Positions 1-6,159 of a stretch of 7,991 nt of DNA are shown in pieces. The stretch spans positions 1 to 7,991 of the forward strand of contig CAUJJY010000196.1 of the NCBI GenBank assembly GCA_963205155.1, written 5' to 3'. The stretch comes from Candidatus Zixiibacteriota bacterium. Lineage in GTDB: Bacteria; Zixibacteria; MSB-5A5; CAIYYT01. Both the position numbers and the translations under genes were made by a program. The first letter of the stretch is position 1. Every line of letters begins with the position of its first letter. The notes under the pieces were generated by a model. That model ran no database searches. It saw only the letters and a list, made by a program, of their open reading frames with translations, and was not told the origin of the DNA.

Positions 1-827
1 GACTTGAGCAAATAGGGGAGAGACTTGCAAACATCTACAATCTCAAACGCAAGTACGGCGGTACGGTGGCTGCTGTTGTCGACTATGCCGAGAAGATTCG
101 TTCGGCTCTCGACAATAATGACGCCATCGATCTTGAACTGGCTTCACTCAAACGCAATCTCGATCCTCTCCAATCCCAGCTTGTGAAGGACTCCGACACA
201 CTCCAGCAGGAGCGCGAGAGCGCGGCAAAGAAGTTATCCAAGTCAATGAAGAAAGAGCTATCGGAGCTTGGGTTGCCCAAGGCGGAGTTTGCCGTCAGAT
301 TCTCCGCCCCTACCACAGGCGAGAAGCTCGAAATTACCGACCGAACAGTCTTCTTGGGCGATCAAGGTCCTATGTCCGGCGAATTCTTCTTCAATGCCAA
401 TGCGGGCGAAGAAGCTAAGGCACTCGTACAGGTTGCCTCTGGCGGTGAGGTCAGCCGCGTCATGCTCGCTCTTAAGTCGTTAATCGCCGGAAATGACCGA
501 GTAGGTTTGTTGGTCTTTGACGAAATCGACGCCGGTATCGGCGGCGAGACTGCGCTGTTGGTTGCGCGCAAACTTAAGCAGCTCGCGAGTCGACAGCAGT
601 TGATCGTTATCACACACTTGCAGCAAATCGCTTCATTTGCTGATCACCACCTCAAAGCCATCAAGCGCGAGGTCGCCAAGCGGACAGAATCAGAATTGAT
701 CCCACTCACTCGCGCAGAACGCGTCGTTGAACTTGGTCGCATGATCTCCGGCGGTGAATTTGGCGAAATCGAACGCAAGCAGGCCGAGAAGCTTCTGGCC
801 TTGGCTAAGGGGATGGAGAAAGATTAG
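1..827 (+). CDS. recN: DNA repair protein RecN, C-terminal half (5' end outside window)
   Basis: RecN is a cytoplasmic SMC-like ATPase that acts in recombinational repair of double-strand breaks. The reading frame (codons from position 3) is open to the left edge, so no start is visible. About 274 residues remain, roughly half of a usual RecN of about 550. The visible part opens with a LKRKYGG segment typical of the end of the RecN coiled coil, followed by a charged helical stretch. The ABC signature SGGEVSR lies at 438-458 and Walker B LLVFDEIDAG at 507-536. The switch region ITHLQQIASFADHH comes next, as in the family (usually THLPQIA). The Walker A motif would lie in the missing N-terminal half. 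The stop is TAG at 825-827. No intrinsic terminator follows; the next gene is a tRNA with its own promoter. The identification is firm from the motif order. Confidence 0.95.
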   Translation, partial: LEQIGERLANIYNLKRKYGGTVAAVVDYAEKIRSALDNNDAIDLELASLKRNLDPLQSQLVKDSDTLQQERESAAKKLSKSMKKELSELGLPKAEFAVRFSAPTTGEKLEITDRTVFLGDQGPMSGEFFFNANAGEEAKALVQVASGGEVSRVMLALKSLIAGNDRVGLLVFDEIDAGIGGETALLVARKLKQLASRQQLIVITHLQQIASFADHHLKAIKREVAKRTESELIPLTRAERVVELGRMISGGEFGEIERKQAEKLLALAKGMEKD

Positions 828-856
828 AGGCCTCTGTTTCGCGCCAAGAAATTCGG

Positions 857-884
857 TTGACAAATCTTTTCGCCAAGCTATATT
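857..884 (+). promoter_or_regulatory. sigma70-type promoter of tRNA-Ala
   Basis: A perfect -35 box TTGACA (857-862) is separated by 16 bp from a -10 box TATATT (879-884), one mismatch from consensus. The expected transcription start, about 891, lies a few bases before the mature 5' end of the tRNA at 898. This position fits a dedicated stable-RNA promoter in the gap after recN. It is called from sequence only. Confidence 0.75.
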
Positions 885-897
885 GACTATCCCTTTT

Positions 898-970
898 GGG
901 GCCGTAGTTCAGTTGGGAGAACGCTTGACTGGCAGTCAAGAGGTCAGGGGTTCGACTCCCCTCGGCTCCA
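898..970 (+). tRNA. tRNA-Ala, anticodon GGC
   Basis: A complete 73-nt cloverleaf can be folded by hand. The acceptor stem GGGGCCG pairs with CGGCTCC, the D stem GTTC with GAAC, the anticodon stem CTTGA with TCAAG, and the T stem AGGGG with CCCCT. The loops carry the expected conserved bases (U8, A14, GG in the D loop, TTCGA in the T loop). The anticodon at positions 34-36 is GGC, reading GCC/GCU codons. The acceptor stem contains the G3:U70 wobble pair that is the alanine identity element. The final CCA-looking bases are C71, C72 and discriminator A73, so the real CCA tail is not encoded and must be added after transcription. A run of six T follows directly at 971-976. Confidence 0.97.
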
Positions 971-1071
971 TTTTTTATTGCTATCAACTCCCTCGCACAC
1001 CCAAAAACCATTTGCGCCCAAGCCCTTGTCCTGCTAACTTTTGTCTTTCCCGGCGCAAAGCCGAATTCTTT

Positions 1072-1099
1072 TTCACAATAAACGATACCGGCGTATAAA
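1072..1099 (+). promoter_or_regulatory. probable sigma70-type promoter of hpd
   Basis: TTCACA (1072-1077, one mismatch to TTGACA) is followed after 16 bp by TATAAA (1094-1099, one mismatch to TATAAT). This predicts a start near 1106 and an untranslated leader of about 97 nt before the hpd ATG at 1204. It is the best promoter match between the tRNA and hpd and would drive at least hpd. Sequence evidence only. Confidence 0.6.
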
Positions 1100-1154
1100 T
1101 ATCGAGTCCGCTGGAAGTCCGGCGACTAGTTAATCGAGTAAATAGATTGATTTA

Positions 1155-1183
1155 GGTGGTAATCAGGTAACGCTGATTCCGCC
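1155..1183 (+). promoter_or_regulatory. stem-loop in the hpd leader, just upstream of the ribosome site
   Basis: GGTGG (1155-1159) and AATCAG (1161-1166) pair with CTGATT (1173-1178) and CCGCC (1179-1183). The result is 11 base pairs including one G-U, with a single bulged T at 1160 and a 6-nt loop GTAACG. It ends 3 nt before the purine-rich ribosome site GAGAGGAAG (1187-1195). It has no T-run, so it is not a terminator. As DNA it contains the dyad AATCAG-N6-CTGATT, so it could instead be a protein operator. The pairing is visible; the role is inferred. Confidence 0.5.
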
Positions 1184-1203
1184 ATAGAGAGGAAGTTGCA
1201 GAT

Positions 1204-2322
1204 ATGGCAAATACTCTGGGAATAAAGACGTGGGATTATGCCGAATTCTACGTTGGTTCGGCCCGCATGGCGGCCTATTGGTTCAGCCGCGCCCTCGGAC
1301 TGCGCATTACCGGCTATGCCGGCCCTGAGACCGGTGTCCGCGACCGTATGTCGTTCTACCTCACCAGCAGCGAAATCAAGATCGTCGTAACCTCGGCACT
1401 TCAGCCGAGCACCTACGACATCTGGGGCTGGGTGCAAAAACACGGTGACGGTGTCAAGCGGTGGGCGATCCAGGTCGAAGATGTTGACAAGGCGTATCGC
1501 TTTGCGCTCTCGAATGGGGCGGTTTTTGAACGTTCGCCGCACATGCTCAAGGATGACAACGGCTACATCGTCGAAGCCGCGATGAAAATCTACGACGACA
1601 CCGAATTGGTGTTGATCAACTATGACAACTACAAAGGCTTGTTCCGCCCCGGATTTAAGGAGCCGCACCAGAAAATGCGCCTCAATTTCAATGCCGGCGG
1701 GCTTAAGCATTTCGATCACATCGTCGGCAACGTCCGCACTAACGAAATGAATCAATGGGCGAACTACTTCAACAAGACGATGGATTTCGAGACCTTTCTT
1801 GACTTCGGCCCCGGCGACATCTCGACCAAATATTCCGCACTGCTTTCCAAAGTCGTTCGCTCCAAGGACGACCTCATCAAGATGCCGATCAACGAACCGT
1901 ATGACGGTATCGCCAAATCGCAGATCGAGGAATACATCGAACACTATCACGGCGCCGGCATCCAGCACATTGCCCTATACACTGACAATATTCTCGATTC
2001 TATCGAAGCTCTGCGCGATAACGGCATAGAATTCCTAGCTGTGCCGGACACGTACTATGAGGAACTCAAGAAGAAGAACATCAATATGAAGGAAGATATC
2101 GACGAGCTCAAGCGTCTGCGCATCTTGTGCGATGCCTCGATGGGCTCCGGCGGATATCTGTTGCAGTTGTTCACCAAACCGATTGGCGACCGTCCGACTT
2201 TCTTCTTCGAAGTCATCCAGCGCGTAAATGGCGCCCAAGGATTCGGCCAGGGCAACTTCCAGGCTTTGTTCGAGGCCATCGAACAAGACCAGGCCCTGCG
2301 CGGCAGCCTTATGCGAACATAA
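1204..2322 (+). CDS. hpd: 4-hydroxyphenylpyruvate dioxygenase
   Basis: This enzyme converts 4-hydroxyphenylpyruvate and O2 to homogentisate and CO2, the first ring-modifying step of tyrosine breakdown. The protein of 372 residues has the two-part vicinal-oxygen-chelate fold, with an N-terminal half (about 5-150) and a catalytic C-terminal half (about 165-360). The expected iron ligands are His172 (in KHFDHIVGNV), His255 (in GIQHIALYTDN) and Glu336 (in FFFEVIQR). Also present are MPINEP (227-232), the LLQLFTKP strand (319-326) and the C-terminal lid GFGQGNFQALFEAIE (346-360), which favours HPPD over hydroxymandelate synthase. The ATG has a ribosome site GAGAGGAAG about 10 nt upstream. The length is nearer the eukaryote/Bacteroidetes form than the shorter proteobacterial one. 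It leads the catabolic run and has its own promoter and structured leader. Confidence 0.96.
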   Translation: MANTLGIKTWDYAEFYVGSARMAAYWFSRALGLRITGYAGPETGVRDRMSFYLTSSEIKIVVTSALQPSTYDIWGWVQKHGDGVKRWAIQVEDVDKAYRFALSNGAVFERSPHMLKDDNGYIVEAAMKIYDDTELVLINYDNYKGLFRPGFKEPHQKMRLNFNAGGLKHFDHIVGNVRTNEMNQWANYFNKTMDFETFLDFGPGDISTKYSALLSKVVRSKDDLIKMPINEPYDGIAKSQIEEYIEHYHGAGIQHIALYTDNILDSIEALRDNGIEFLAVPDTYYEELKKKNINMKEDIDELKRLRILCDASMGSGGYLLQLFTKPIGDRPTFFFEVIQRVNGAQGFGQGNFQALFEAIEQDQALRGSLMRT

Positions 2323-2429
2323 CTAATGGTTTAGCTCGTAGGTCGAAACCCCTAATTGCGTTCTGTTGTATTTTAGGAAATACCATCAGGGGTTTCGACA
2401 AATCACAGATGAAAGCAAGGAGCATCTAA
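2323..2429 (+). other. hpd-hmgA intergenic region with strong dyad structure
   Basis: This non-coding gap lies between two consecutive pathway genes. More than half of it is taken up by a 58-bp inverted-repeat structure (2342-2399). It ends with the hmgA ribosome site AAGGAG (2417-2422), 7 nt before the ATG. I see no convincing promoter in it and no T-run typical of an intrinsic terminator on either side of the structure. Confidence 0.7.
2342..2399. repeat. perfect 12-bp inverted repeat enclosing a 6-bp hairpin
   Basis: GTCGAAACCCCT (2342-2353) is exactly complementary to AGGGGTTTCGAC (2388-2399), with 34 nt between the arms. Inside, GTATTT (2368-2373) and AAATAC (2378-2383) form a second perfect stem around the 4-nt loop TAGG. 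A 12-bp perfect match within about 100 nt is very unlikely by chance. Possible roles are an RNA structure separating hpd from hmgA expression, a paired operator with half-sites 46 bp apart, or a REP-like intergenic palindrome present elsewhere in the genome. No second copy occurs in this window. Confidence 0.75.
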
Positions 2430-3626
2430 ATGCCTTTCTACCATAAACTCGGAAAGATTCCCGCCAAGCGGCACACGACATTTTTCAAACCCGATGGCGA
2501 ATCTCTCTATCGCGAAGAACTTTTTTCCACCTTGGGATTTTCCGGAATCCACACGAACAAATATCACATCCACATGCCGACGCGCGTTAAGGATGTACGA
2601 GAAATCACTCCGAATGAATCGCCGGTTTGGAAGGAAGCCCCGCTTCTTTACTATCACTTCTTCACCGACAAGAAGAAAACCAACGGCGACTTCATTAGCG
2701 CCCGCAACATCTTCCTGCGCAATAATCACTGCATCGTATCGACGGCGCATCCGGACAAGAATCCCGACGTATTCTACCGCAACAGCTTTGGCCACGAATA
2801 CATCTTCATCCATCATGGTAGCGGCAAACTGCTCTCGGAGTATGGACAGCTTCCGTTTGAGCCGGGCGACCAGATTGTCATCCCGCGCGGTACGACCTAC
2901 CAGATGTTCTTCGACAAACTGGAAGGCAACAAGCTCCTCTTCTGCGAATCCGACACCCCATTTGACGTTCCCAAGCACTATCGCAACGAATACGGCCAAA
3001 TGCTTGAAGGCGCACCCTTCTGCGAGCGCGACGTCAAGTTGCCGGAAAACATGGATGCCATCGACAAGGAAGGCGATTTCAAAATGATCCTTAAGGCTTG
3101 GAATCGCACCTTTGAATACACCCTGCCTCATCATCCCTTTGATGTCGTCGGCTGGGACGGCTACAACTATCCGCACGCGATCAATATCAAGGATTATTGC
3201 CCGATTGTAGGCAAGATTCATCTTCCGCCGCCAGTGCACTTGTTGTTCAAAACTCAGCACTTTGTCGTGTGCAATTTCGTCCCACGTCAATTCGATTTTC
3301 ATCCGGAATCGATTCCGGCGCCATATTTCCATTCCAATATCGACTCTGACGAAATCCTGTACTATGTCGATGGCGACTTCATGTCGCGCAAAGGTGTCGT
3401 TGAGGGCTCGATCACTCTCCATCCCGGCGGTCTCCCGCACGGTCCGCAGCCGGGTAAAACCGAGGCGTCAATCGGCAAGAAAGAAACCTCGGAGTGGGCG
3501 ATTATGATCGATACATTTGAGCCTTTGTTGCCGACGTTGAATGTCAAGGATACCATCGACCCCGACTATGCACGTTCCTGGCTCGATGAAAACAGCAACG
3601 GCCGTTACGTCGGAACCGTATCTTAG
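2430..3626 (+). CDS. hmgA: homogentisate 1,2-dioxygenase, short form
   Basis: This enzyme opens the homogentisate ring with O2 to give 4-maleylacetoacetate; it is an Fe(II) cupin enzyme. At 398 residues it is shorter than the proteobacterial and animal forms (about 430-445). An N-terminal jelly-roll domain (about 1-250) includes GHEYIFIHHGSGKL (121-134) and EPGDQIVIPRGTTY (144-157). The C-terminal cupin carries the likely iron ligands His301, Glu308 (FHSNIDSDEILYY) and His337 (in HPGGLPHGP). Relative to the human ligands (His335, Glu341, His371) the His-to-His distance is the same, 36. The Glu sits one residue further on, by my alignment. A strong site AAGGAG lies 7 nt before the ATG. It follows hpd after the structured intergenic region and precedes the DUF3303 gene by 11 nt. 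Confidence 0.95.
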   Translation: MPFYHKLGKIPAKRHTTFFKPDGESLYREELFSTLGFSGIHTNKYHIHMPTRVKDVREITPNESPVWKEAPLLYYHFFTDKKKTNGDFISARNIFLRNNHCIVSTAHPDKNPDVFYRNSFGHEYIFIHHGSGKLLSEYGQLPFEPGDQIVIPRGTTYQMFFDKLEGNKLLFCESDTPFDVPKHYRNEYGQMLEGAPFCERDVKLPENMDAIDKEGDFKMILKAWNRTFEYTLPHHPFDVVGWDGYNYPHAINIKDYCPIVGKIHLPPPVHLLFKTQHFVVCNFVPRQFDFHPESIPAPYFHSNIDSDEILYYVDGDFMSRKGVVEGSITLHPGGLPHGPQPGKTEASIGKKETSEWAIMIDTFEPLLPTLNVKDTIDPDYARSWLDENSNGRYVGTVS

Positions 3627-3637
3627 AGTCGCTGCTG

Positions 3638-3919
3638 ATGCTTTTCATGGTTATCGAAAGATTCAAGAACGGCGATATCGGCCCCGTCGGTGAGCGCTTT
3701 AAAACAGCGGGCCGTTTGATGCCGGACGACGTCAAGTACATCTCCAGCTGGATTGATCTCCCCGGCGCCGTTTGCTACCAACTGATGGAGGCAAAATCGG
3801 CGGACCGGCTGAAGCTCTGGACCGACAATTGGTGTGACTTGGTTGATTTCGAGGTCGTGCCTGTGCTAACTTCGGCAGATTTTTGGGCGCGCCGTGCCGG
3901 CAGCGAATCCGCGCAATGA
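3638..3919 (+). CDS. small DUF3303 family protein, function unknown
   Basis: The protein has 93 residues with no signal peptide or membrane segment, so it is probably a small cytoplasmic protein. The N-terminus MLFMVIERFKNGD, the central YISSWID and the end DLVDFEVVPVLTSADFW match the pattern I know as DUF3303, a family with no assigned biochemical role. The gene starts 11 nt after the hmgA stop and is on the same strand, so it is very likely co-transcribed with hmgA. The ribosome site is weak (AGAG about 10 nt upstream of the ATG), suggesting coupling to hmgA translation. A second ATG at codon 4 could serve instead. The alternating short strands and amphipathic helix suggest a compact alpha/beta fold, which is inference. 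Its place in the locus hints at a link to aromatic catabolism, but nothing in the sequence shows a catalytic site. Confidence 0.8.
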   Translation: MLFMVIERFKNGDIGPVGERFKTAGRLMPDDVKYISSWIDLPGAVCYQLMEAKSADRLKLWTDNWCDLVDFEVVPVLTSADFWARRAGSESAQ

Positions 3920-3952
3920 TAGATTTGGCCGACCGCAGCGGCGCTAAATGGC

Positions 3953-3981
3953 TTGCAAACTCCACGTTATTTGGCTATCTT
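3953..3981 (+). promoter_or_regulatory. possible weak promoter before the aminotransferase gene
   Basis: TTGCAA (3953-3958) is followed after 17 bp by TATCTT (3976-3981), each box matching consensus at four of six positions. It lies in the 90-nt gap between the DUF3303 gene and the GTG at 4010. If used, the aminotransferase-to-aacS genes would be a second transcription unit. No terminator is seen upstream, so read-through from hmgA is equally possible. Confidence 0.35.
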
Positions 3982-4009
3982 TTTGGCCTGTACCTAACCG
4001 GGAGTTGCC

Positions 4010-5167
4010 GTGATTAAAATTCCGCACCACATTGAAAATCTCTGGCCATATAAGGCAGGCAAGTCGATTTCTGAACTCGCGCGCGAGAAGGGTCTCAAGC
4101 GCATTGTTAAACTGGCTTCCAATGAAAACCCCAACGGCCCTTCGCCGCGGGCACTCGCGGCAATCCGGCAAGCGCTGCCGCAATCGCATCTCTATGTCGA
4201 TCCCGGCGCTTTCGAGCTTACGCAAGCCATCGCCAAGGAATTCGGCAAACGGCCCTCACAGATTGTTTGCGGACACGGTACTGATGCGATAATCGAATAC
4301 ATCTTGGTGGCTTTCTCCGACGCCGGAGACGAAGTCCTGACCTCTCAAGGCACTTTCATCGGTATTTATGTCAACACGAATAAGCTCGGCCGACGTCTCG
4401 TTGCGCTACCGCTTAAGAACTATGCATTTGATCTCGAAGCAATAGTCAAGTCCGGCACGGAAAAGACCAAGATCATTTACCTCGCAAATCCCAACAACCC
4501 GACCGGCAGCATCTTCACCCGCACGCAATTTGACTGGTTTATGTCGCGCGTGCCAGATTATGTGACTGTCATACTCGACGAGGCATACTGCCAATATTGT
4601 GAGAACGAGCCCGAATATCCGAATGGTCTGGAATACGAGTATGACAATCTCGTCGTCACCCGGACTTTTTCAAAAGCCTATGGCTTGGGTGGTCTGCGTG
4701 TCGGTTTTGCCGCTGGTCCGGAGCGATTGATCAGCGCCATCAGCAAAGTTAAATTACCGTTCGAACCCAATCATCTCGCGCAAGTTGGCGCGTTGGCAGC
4801 GTTGACCGATTACGAATTCTTGAAGCTGACGCAAATCGTCAACGAGCGATCAATCCGACAATTCGAAGAGGGATTCGACCGGCTCGGGATTTCCCATATC
4901 AAGACTTACTGCAATTCAATCCTGCTGCTGCTGCCAAACGAACAGTTTGCCGAGCAGTTCTTTTTGCGCTGTCTTGACCGCGGACTCATAGTACGCCATG
5001 TCAAATCCTTCGGAATTCCCGAAGGGATTCGTATAAATTCCGGTTCGGATGAAGATACAGAATTTGCTCTCGAAGTAATCACCAATGTGTATCCGAAACT
5101 CAAAGAAGAATTCTCACAAGGGAACGTGATTAAGAATGAAGCTTGTATCATTCATCAATCAGAATAA
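4010..5167 (+). CDS. HisC-family PLP aminotransferase, probable tyrosine/aromatic aminotransferase
   Basis: This is a fold-type I aminotransferase of 385 residues. Visible landmarks are KLASNENPNGPSP (34-46), the substrate-side tyrosine of LYVDPG (61-66), and CGHGTDAIIEY for phosphate binding (87-97). NPNNPTG (160-166), LDEAYCQY (189-196), SKAYGLGGLRVG with PLP lysine Lys222 (221-232) and the carboxylate-binding Arg341 in RINSGS follow. This pattern is that of histidinol-phosphate aminotransferase (HisC), but no his gene is nearby and the neighbours are all tyrosine-degradation genes. I therefore infer that it transaminates tyrosine (and perhaps phenylalanine) to feed Hpd. The start is GTG, fixed by GGAG at 4001-4004, 5 nt upstream, and by the family N-terminus. 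The last 11 codons overlap the next gene. Biosynthetic HisC cannot be excluded from sequence alone. Confidence 0.88.
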   Translation: MIKIPHHIENLWPYKAGKSISELAREKGLKRIVKLASNENPNGPSPRALAAIRQALPQSHLYVDPGAFELTQAIAKEFGKRPSQIVCGHGTDAIIEYILVAFSDAGDEVLTSQGTFIGIYVNTNKLGRRLVALPLKNYAFDLEAIVKSGTEKTKIIYLANPNNPTGSIFTRTQFDWFMSRVPDYVTVILDEAYCQYCENEPEYPNGLEYEYDNLVVTRTFSKAYGLGGLRVGFAAGPERLISAISKVKLPFEPNHLAQVGALAALTDYEFLKLTQIVNERSIRQFEEGFDRLGISHIKTYCNSILLLLPNEQFAEQFFLRCLDRGLIVRHVKSFGIPEGIRINSGSDEDTEFALEVITNVYPKLKEEFSQGNVIKNEACIIHQSE

Positions 5168-6149
5168 TCAGGAACGCGCAGGATTATTAGTTAATGGCGC
5201 AGTCTTCGACCTAAGTGATGGTGCTCGTGCCGTCGGTGCGTCGCTGCCTACGACCATGGCCGAATTCCTAAAAGGTGAAGAACGTGCGATGGAGTTTGCA
5301 CGCCTTGTTGAAGATGCTGTCACTTCAGGTAAATACGGGGAGGTTGCCGAAATAGTCAAGATGCTTGCGCCGGTGCCGCACCCAACTTCATGTCGCGATG
5401 GCTATGCTTTTCGCCAGCATGTGGCAACAGCGCGTCGCAATCGCGGAGTTGAAATGATTCCGGAATTTGATCAGTATCCGATATTCTATTTCACCAATCA
5501 CAATGCGATATTCGGCGAGGGCGACGTGCTCGTCGAGGACGATCATCTCAAGGGTCTCGATTTTGAATTAGAGTGCGCTGTCGTCATCGGCAAGCGTGGG
5601 AAAAACATCGATGCTGCCGAAGCCGATCAATATATTGCCGGTTATACTATCATGAATGACTTGTCGGCGCGTGTGCTGCAAATGGAAGAAATGAAACTCA
5701 ATCTTGGTCCCGCAAAAGGTAAAGACTTCGCCACCACCATTGGACCTTGGTTGGTGACACCGGAGGAACTTGCGGCAAGGAAAACCGAATCGCTTTTCGG
5801 TGCTCGCCACAACTTGCGCATGCTCGCCCGCCACAACGGCAAACAGATTTCCGGCGGCAATGTCAACCAGATGAATTGGACTTTCGCCGAAATCATCGAG
5901 CGTGCATCGTACGGCGTAGAATTGCTTCCGGGCGACGTTATTGGTTCGGGTACCGTGGGAACCGGTTGCTATCTCGAATTGAACGGCACTTGGACCCTTG
6001 AAGCAAAAGAGCGCGGAGAAACGCATACGCCGGTCTGGCTCAAGGAAGGCGACACGATTGAGTTAGAAATCGAATGTTTGGGAGTGTTGACCAACAAGAT
6101 TGTTAAGTCTCCGGGGAATCGTTCGATTCTTGCCAAGAAGAAAATGTAG
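5136..6149 (+). CDS. fumarylacetoacetase (fumarylacetoacetate hydrolase family)
   Basis: Predicted to split fumarylacetoacetate into fumarate and acetoacetate, the last step of the homogentisate route. The 337-residue protein has an N-terminal domain (about 1-80) and the FAH catalytic domain. Counterparts of the mouse FAH active site can be placed by eye. Asp88 and catalytic His95 (RDGYAFRQH, same spacing as Asp126/His133), Glu144 and Glu146 (DFELE) and Asp175 (MNDLSAR) are metal or catalytic residues. Lys196 (GKDFATTIGPW) and Thr273 (GSGTVGTG) complete the site. It is shorter than animal FAH (about 420), as in the bacterial two-domain form. The start MKLVSF is typical of the family, so the 32-nt overlap with the aminotransferase gene is probably real; AAGGGA lies about 12 nt upstream. 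FAH-fold proteins also act on other diketo acids, but the context supports fumarylacetoacetate. Confidence 0.9.
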   Translation: MKLVSFINQNNQERAGLLVNGAVFDLSDGARAVGASLPTTMAEFLKGEERAMEFARLVEDAVTSGKYGEVAEIVKMLAPVPHPTSCRDGYAFRQHVATARRNRGVEMIPEFDQYPIFYFTNHNAIFGEGDVLVEDDHLKGLDFELECAVVIGKRGKNIDAAEADQYIAGYTIMNDLSARVLQMEEMKLNLGPAKGKDFATTIGPWLVTPEELAARKTESLFGARHNLRMLARHNGKQISGGNVNQMNWTFAEIIERASYGVELLPGDVIGSGTVGTGCYLELNGTWTLEAKERGETHTPVWLKEGDTIELEIECLGVLTNKIVKSPGNRSILAKKKM

Positions 6150-6159
6150 AAGGCTTGCT

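Larger units (their letters stand above)
971..1203 (+). other. tRNA-hpd intergenic region: leader with promoter and hairpins, no gene
   Basis: No plausible coding region was found here. The first 100 nt are pyrimidine-rich. T6 directly after the tRNA (971-976) could help end tRNA transcription, but there is no separate terminator stem. From 1072 on the stretch holds the likely hpd promoter and two potential hairpins (1106-1126 and 1155-1183), described separately. No riboswitch class was recognised. Confidence 0.7.

Noticed and set aside
826..835. Palindrome AGAGGCCTCT at the recN stop as a terminator
   Set aside because: It has no loop and no following T-run of the right kind.
1011..1059. 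Inverted repeat TTTGCGCC / GGCGCAAA with a 33-nt loop before the hpd promoter
   Set aside because: An 8-bp match at this spacing is expected about once by chance in a gap of this size, and the later T5 run (1069-1073) is too far from the stem for a terminator.
754..1098. Open frame of 114 codons on the plus strand running from recN through the tRNA
   Set aside because: It overlaps the recN end in another frame and reads straight through a complete tRNA; no family resemblance.
1101..1139. Direct repeat ATCGAGT at 1101-1107 and 1133-1139 as regulator half-sites
   Set aside because: Seven matching bases in a short region are not significant on their own, and one copy abuts the -10 box by chance as likely as by design.
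1126..1968. Open frame on the minus strand, 280 codons, opposite hpd and its leader
   Set aside because: It is antisense to the iron-ligand regions of hpd and covers the leader hairpins; no independent sign of coding.
2403..3440. Long open frame on the minus strand, 345 codons, opposite hmgA
   Set aside because: It is a codon-usage shadow of a confidently identified dioxygenase. Its translation has no recognisable family pattern, and it would run antisense through the catalytic motifs.
3928..3945. GC-rich stretch after the DUF3303 gene as a terminator
   Set aside because: Only about four base pairs can form and no T-run follows.
5568..6026. Minus-strand open frame of 152 codons opposite the FAH gene
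   Set aside because: It lies wholly within a well-supported gene and has no own ribosome site or family pattern.
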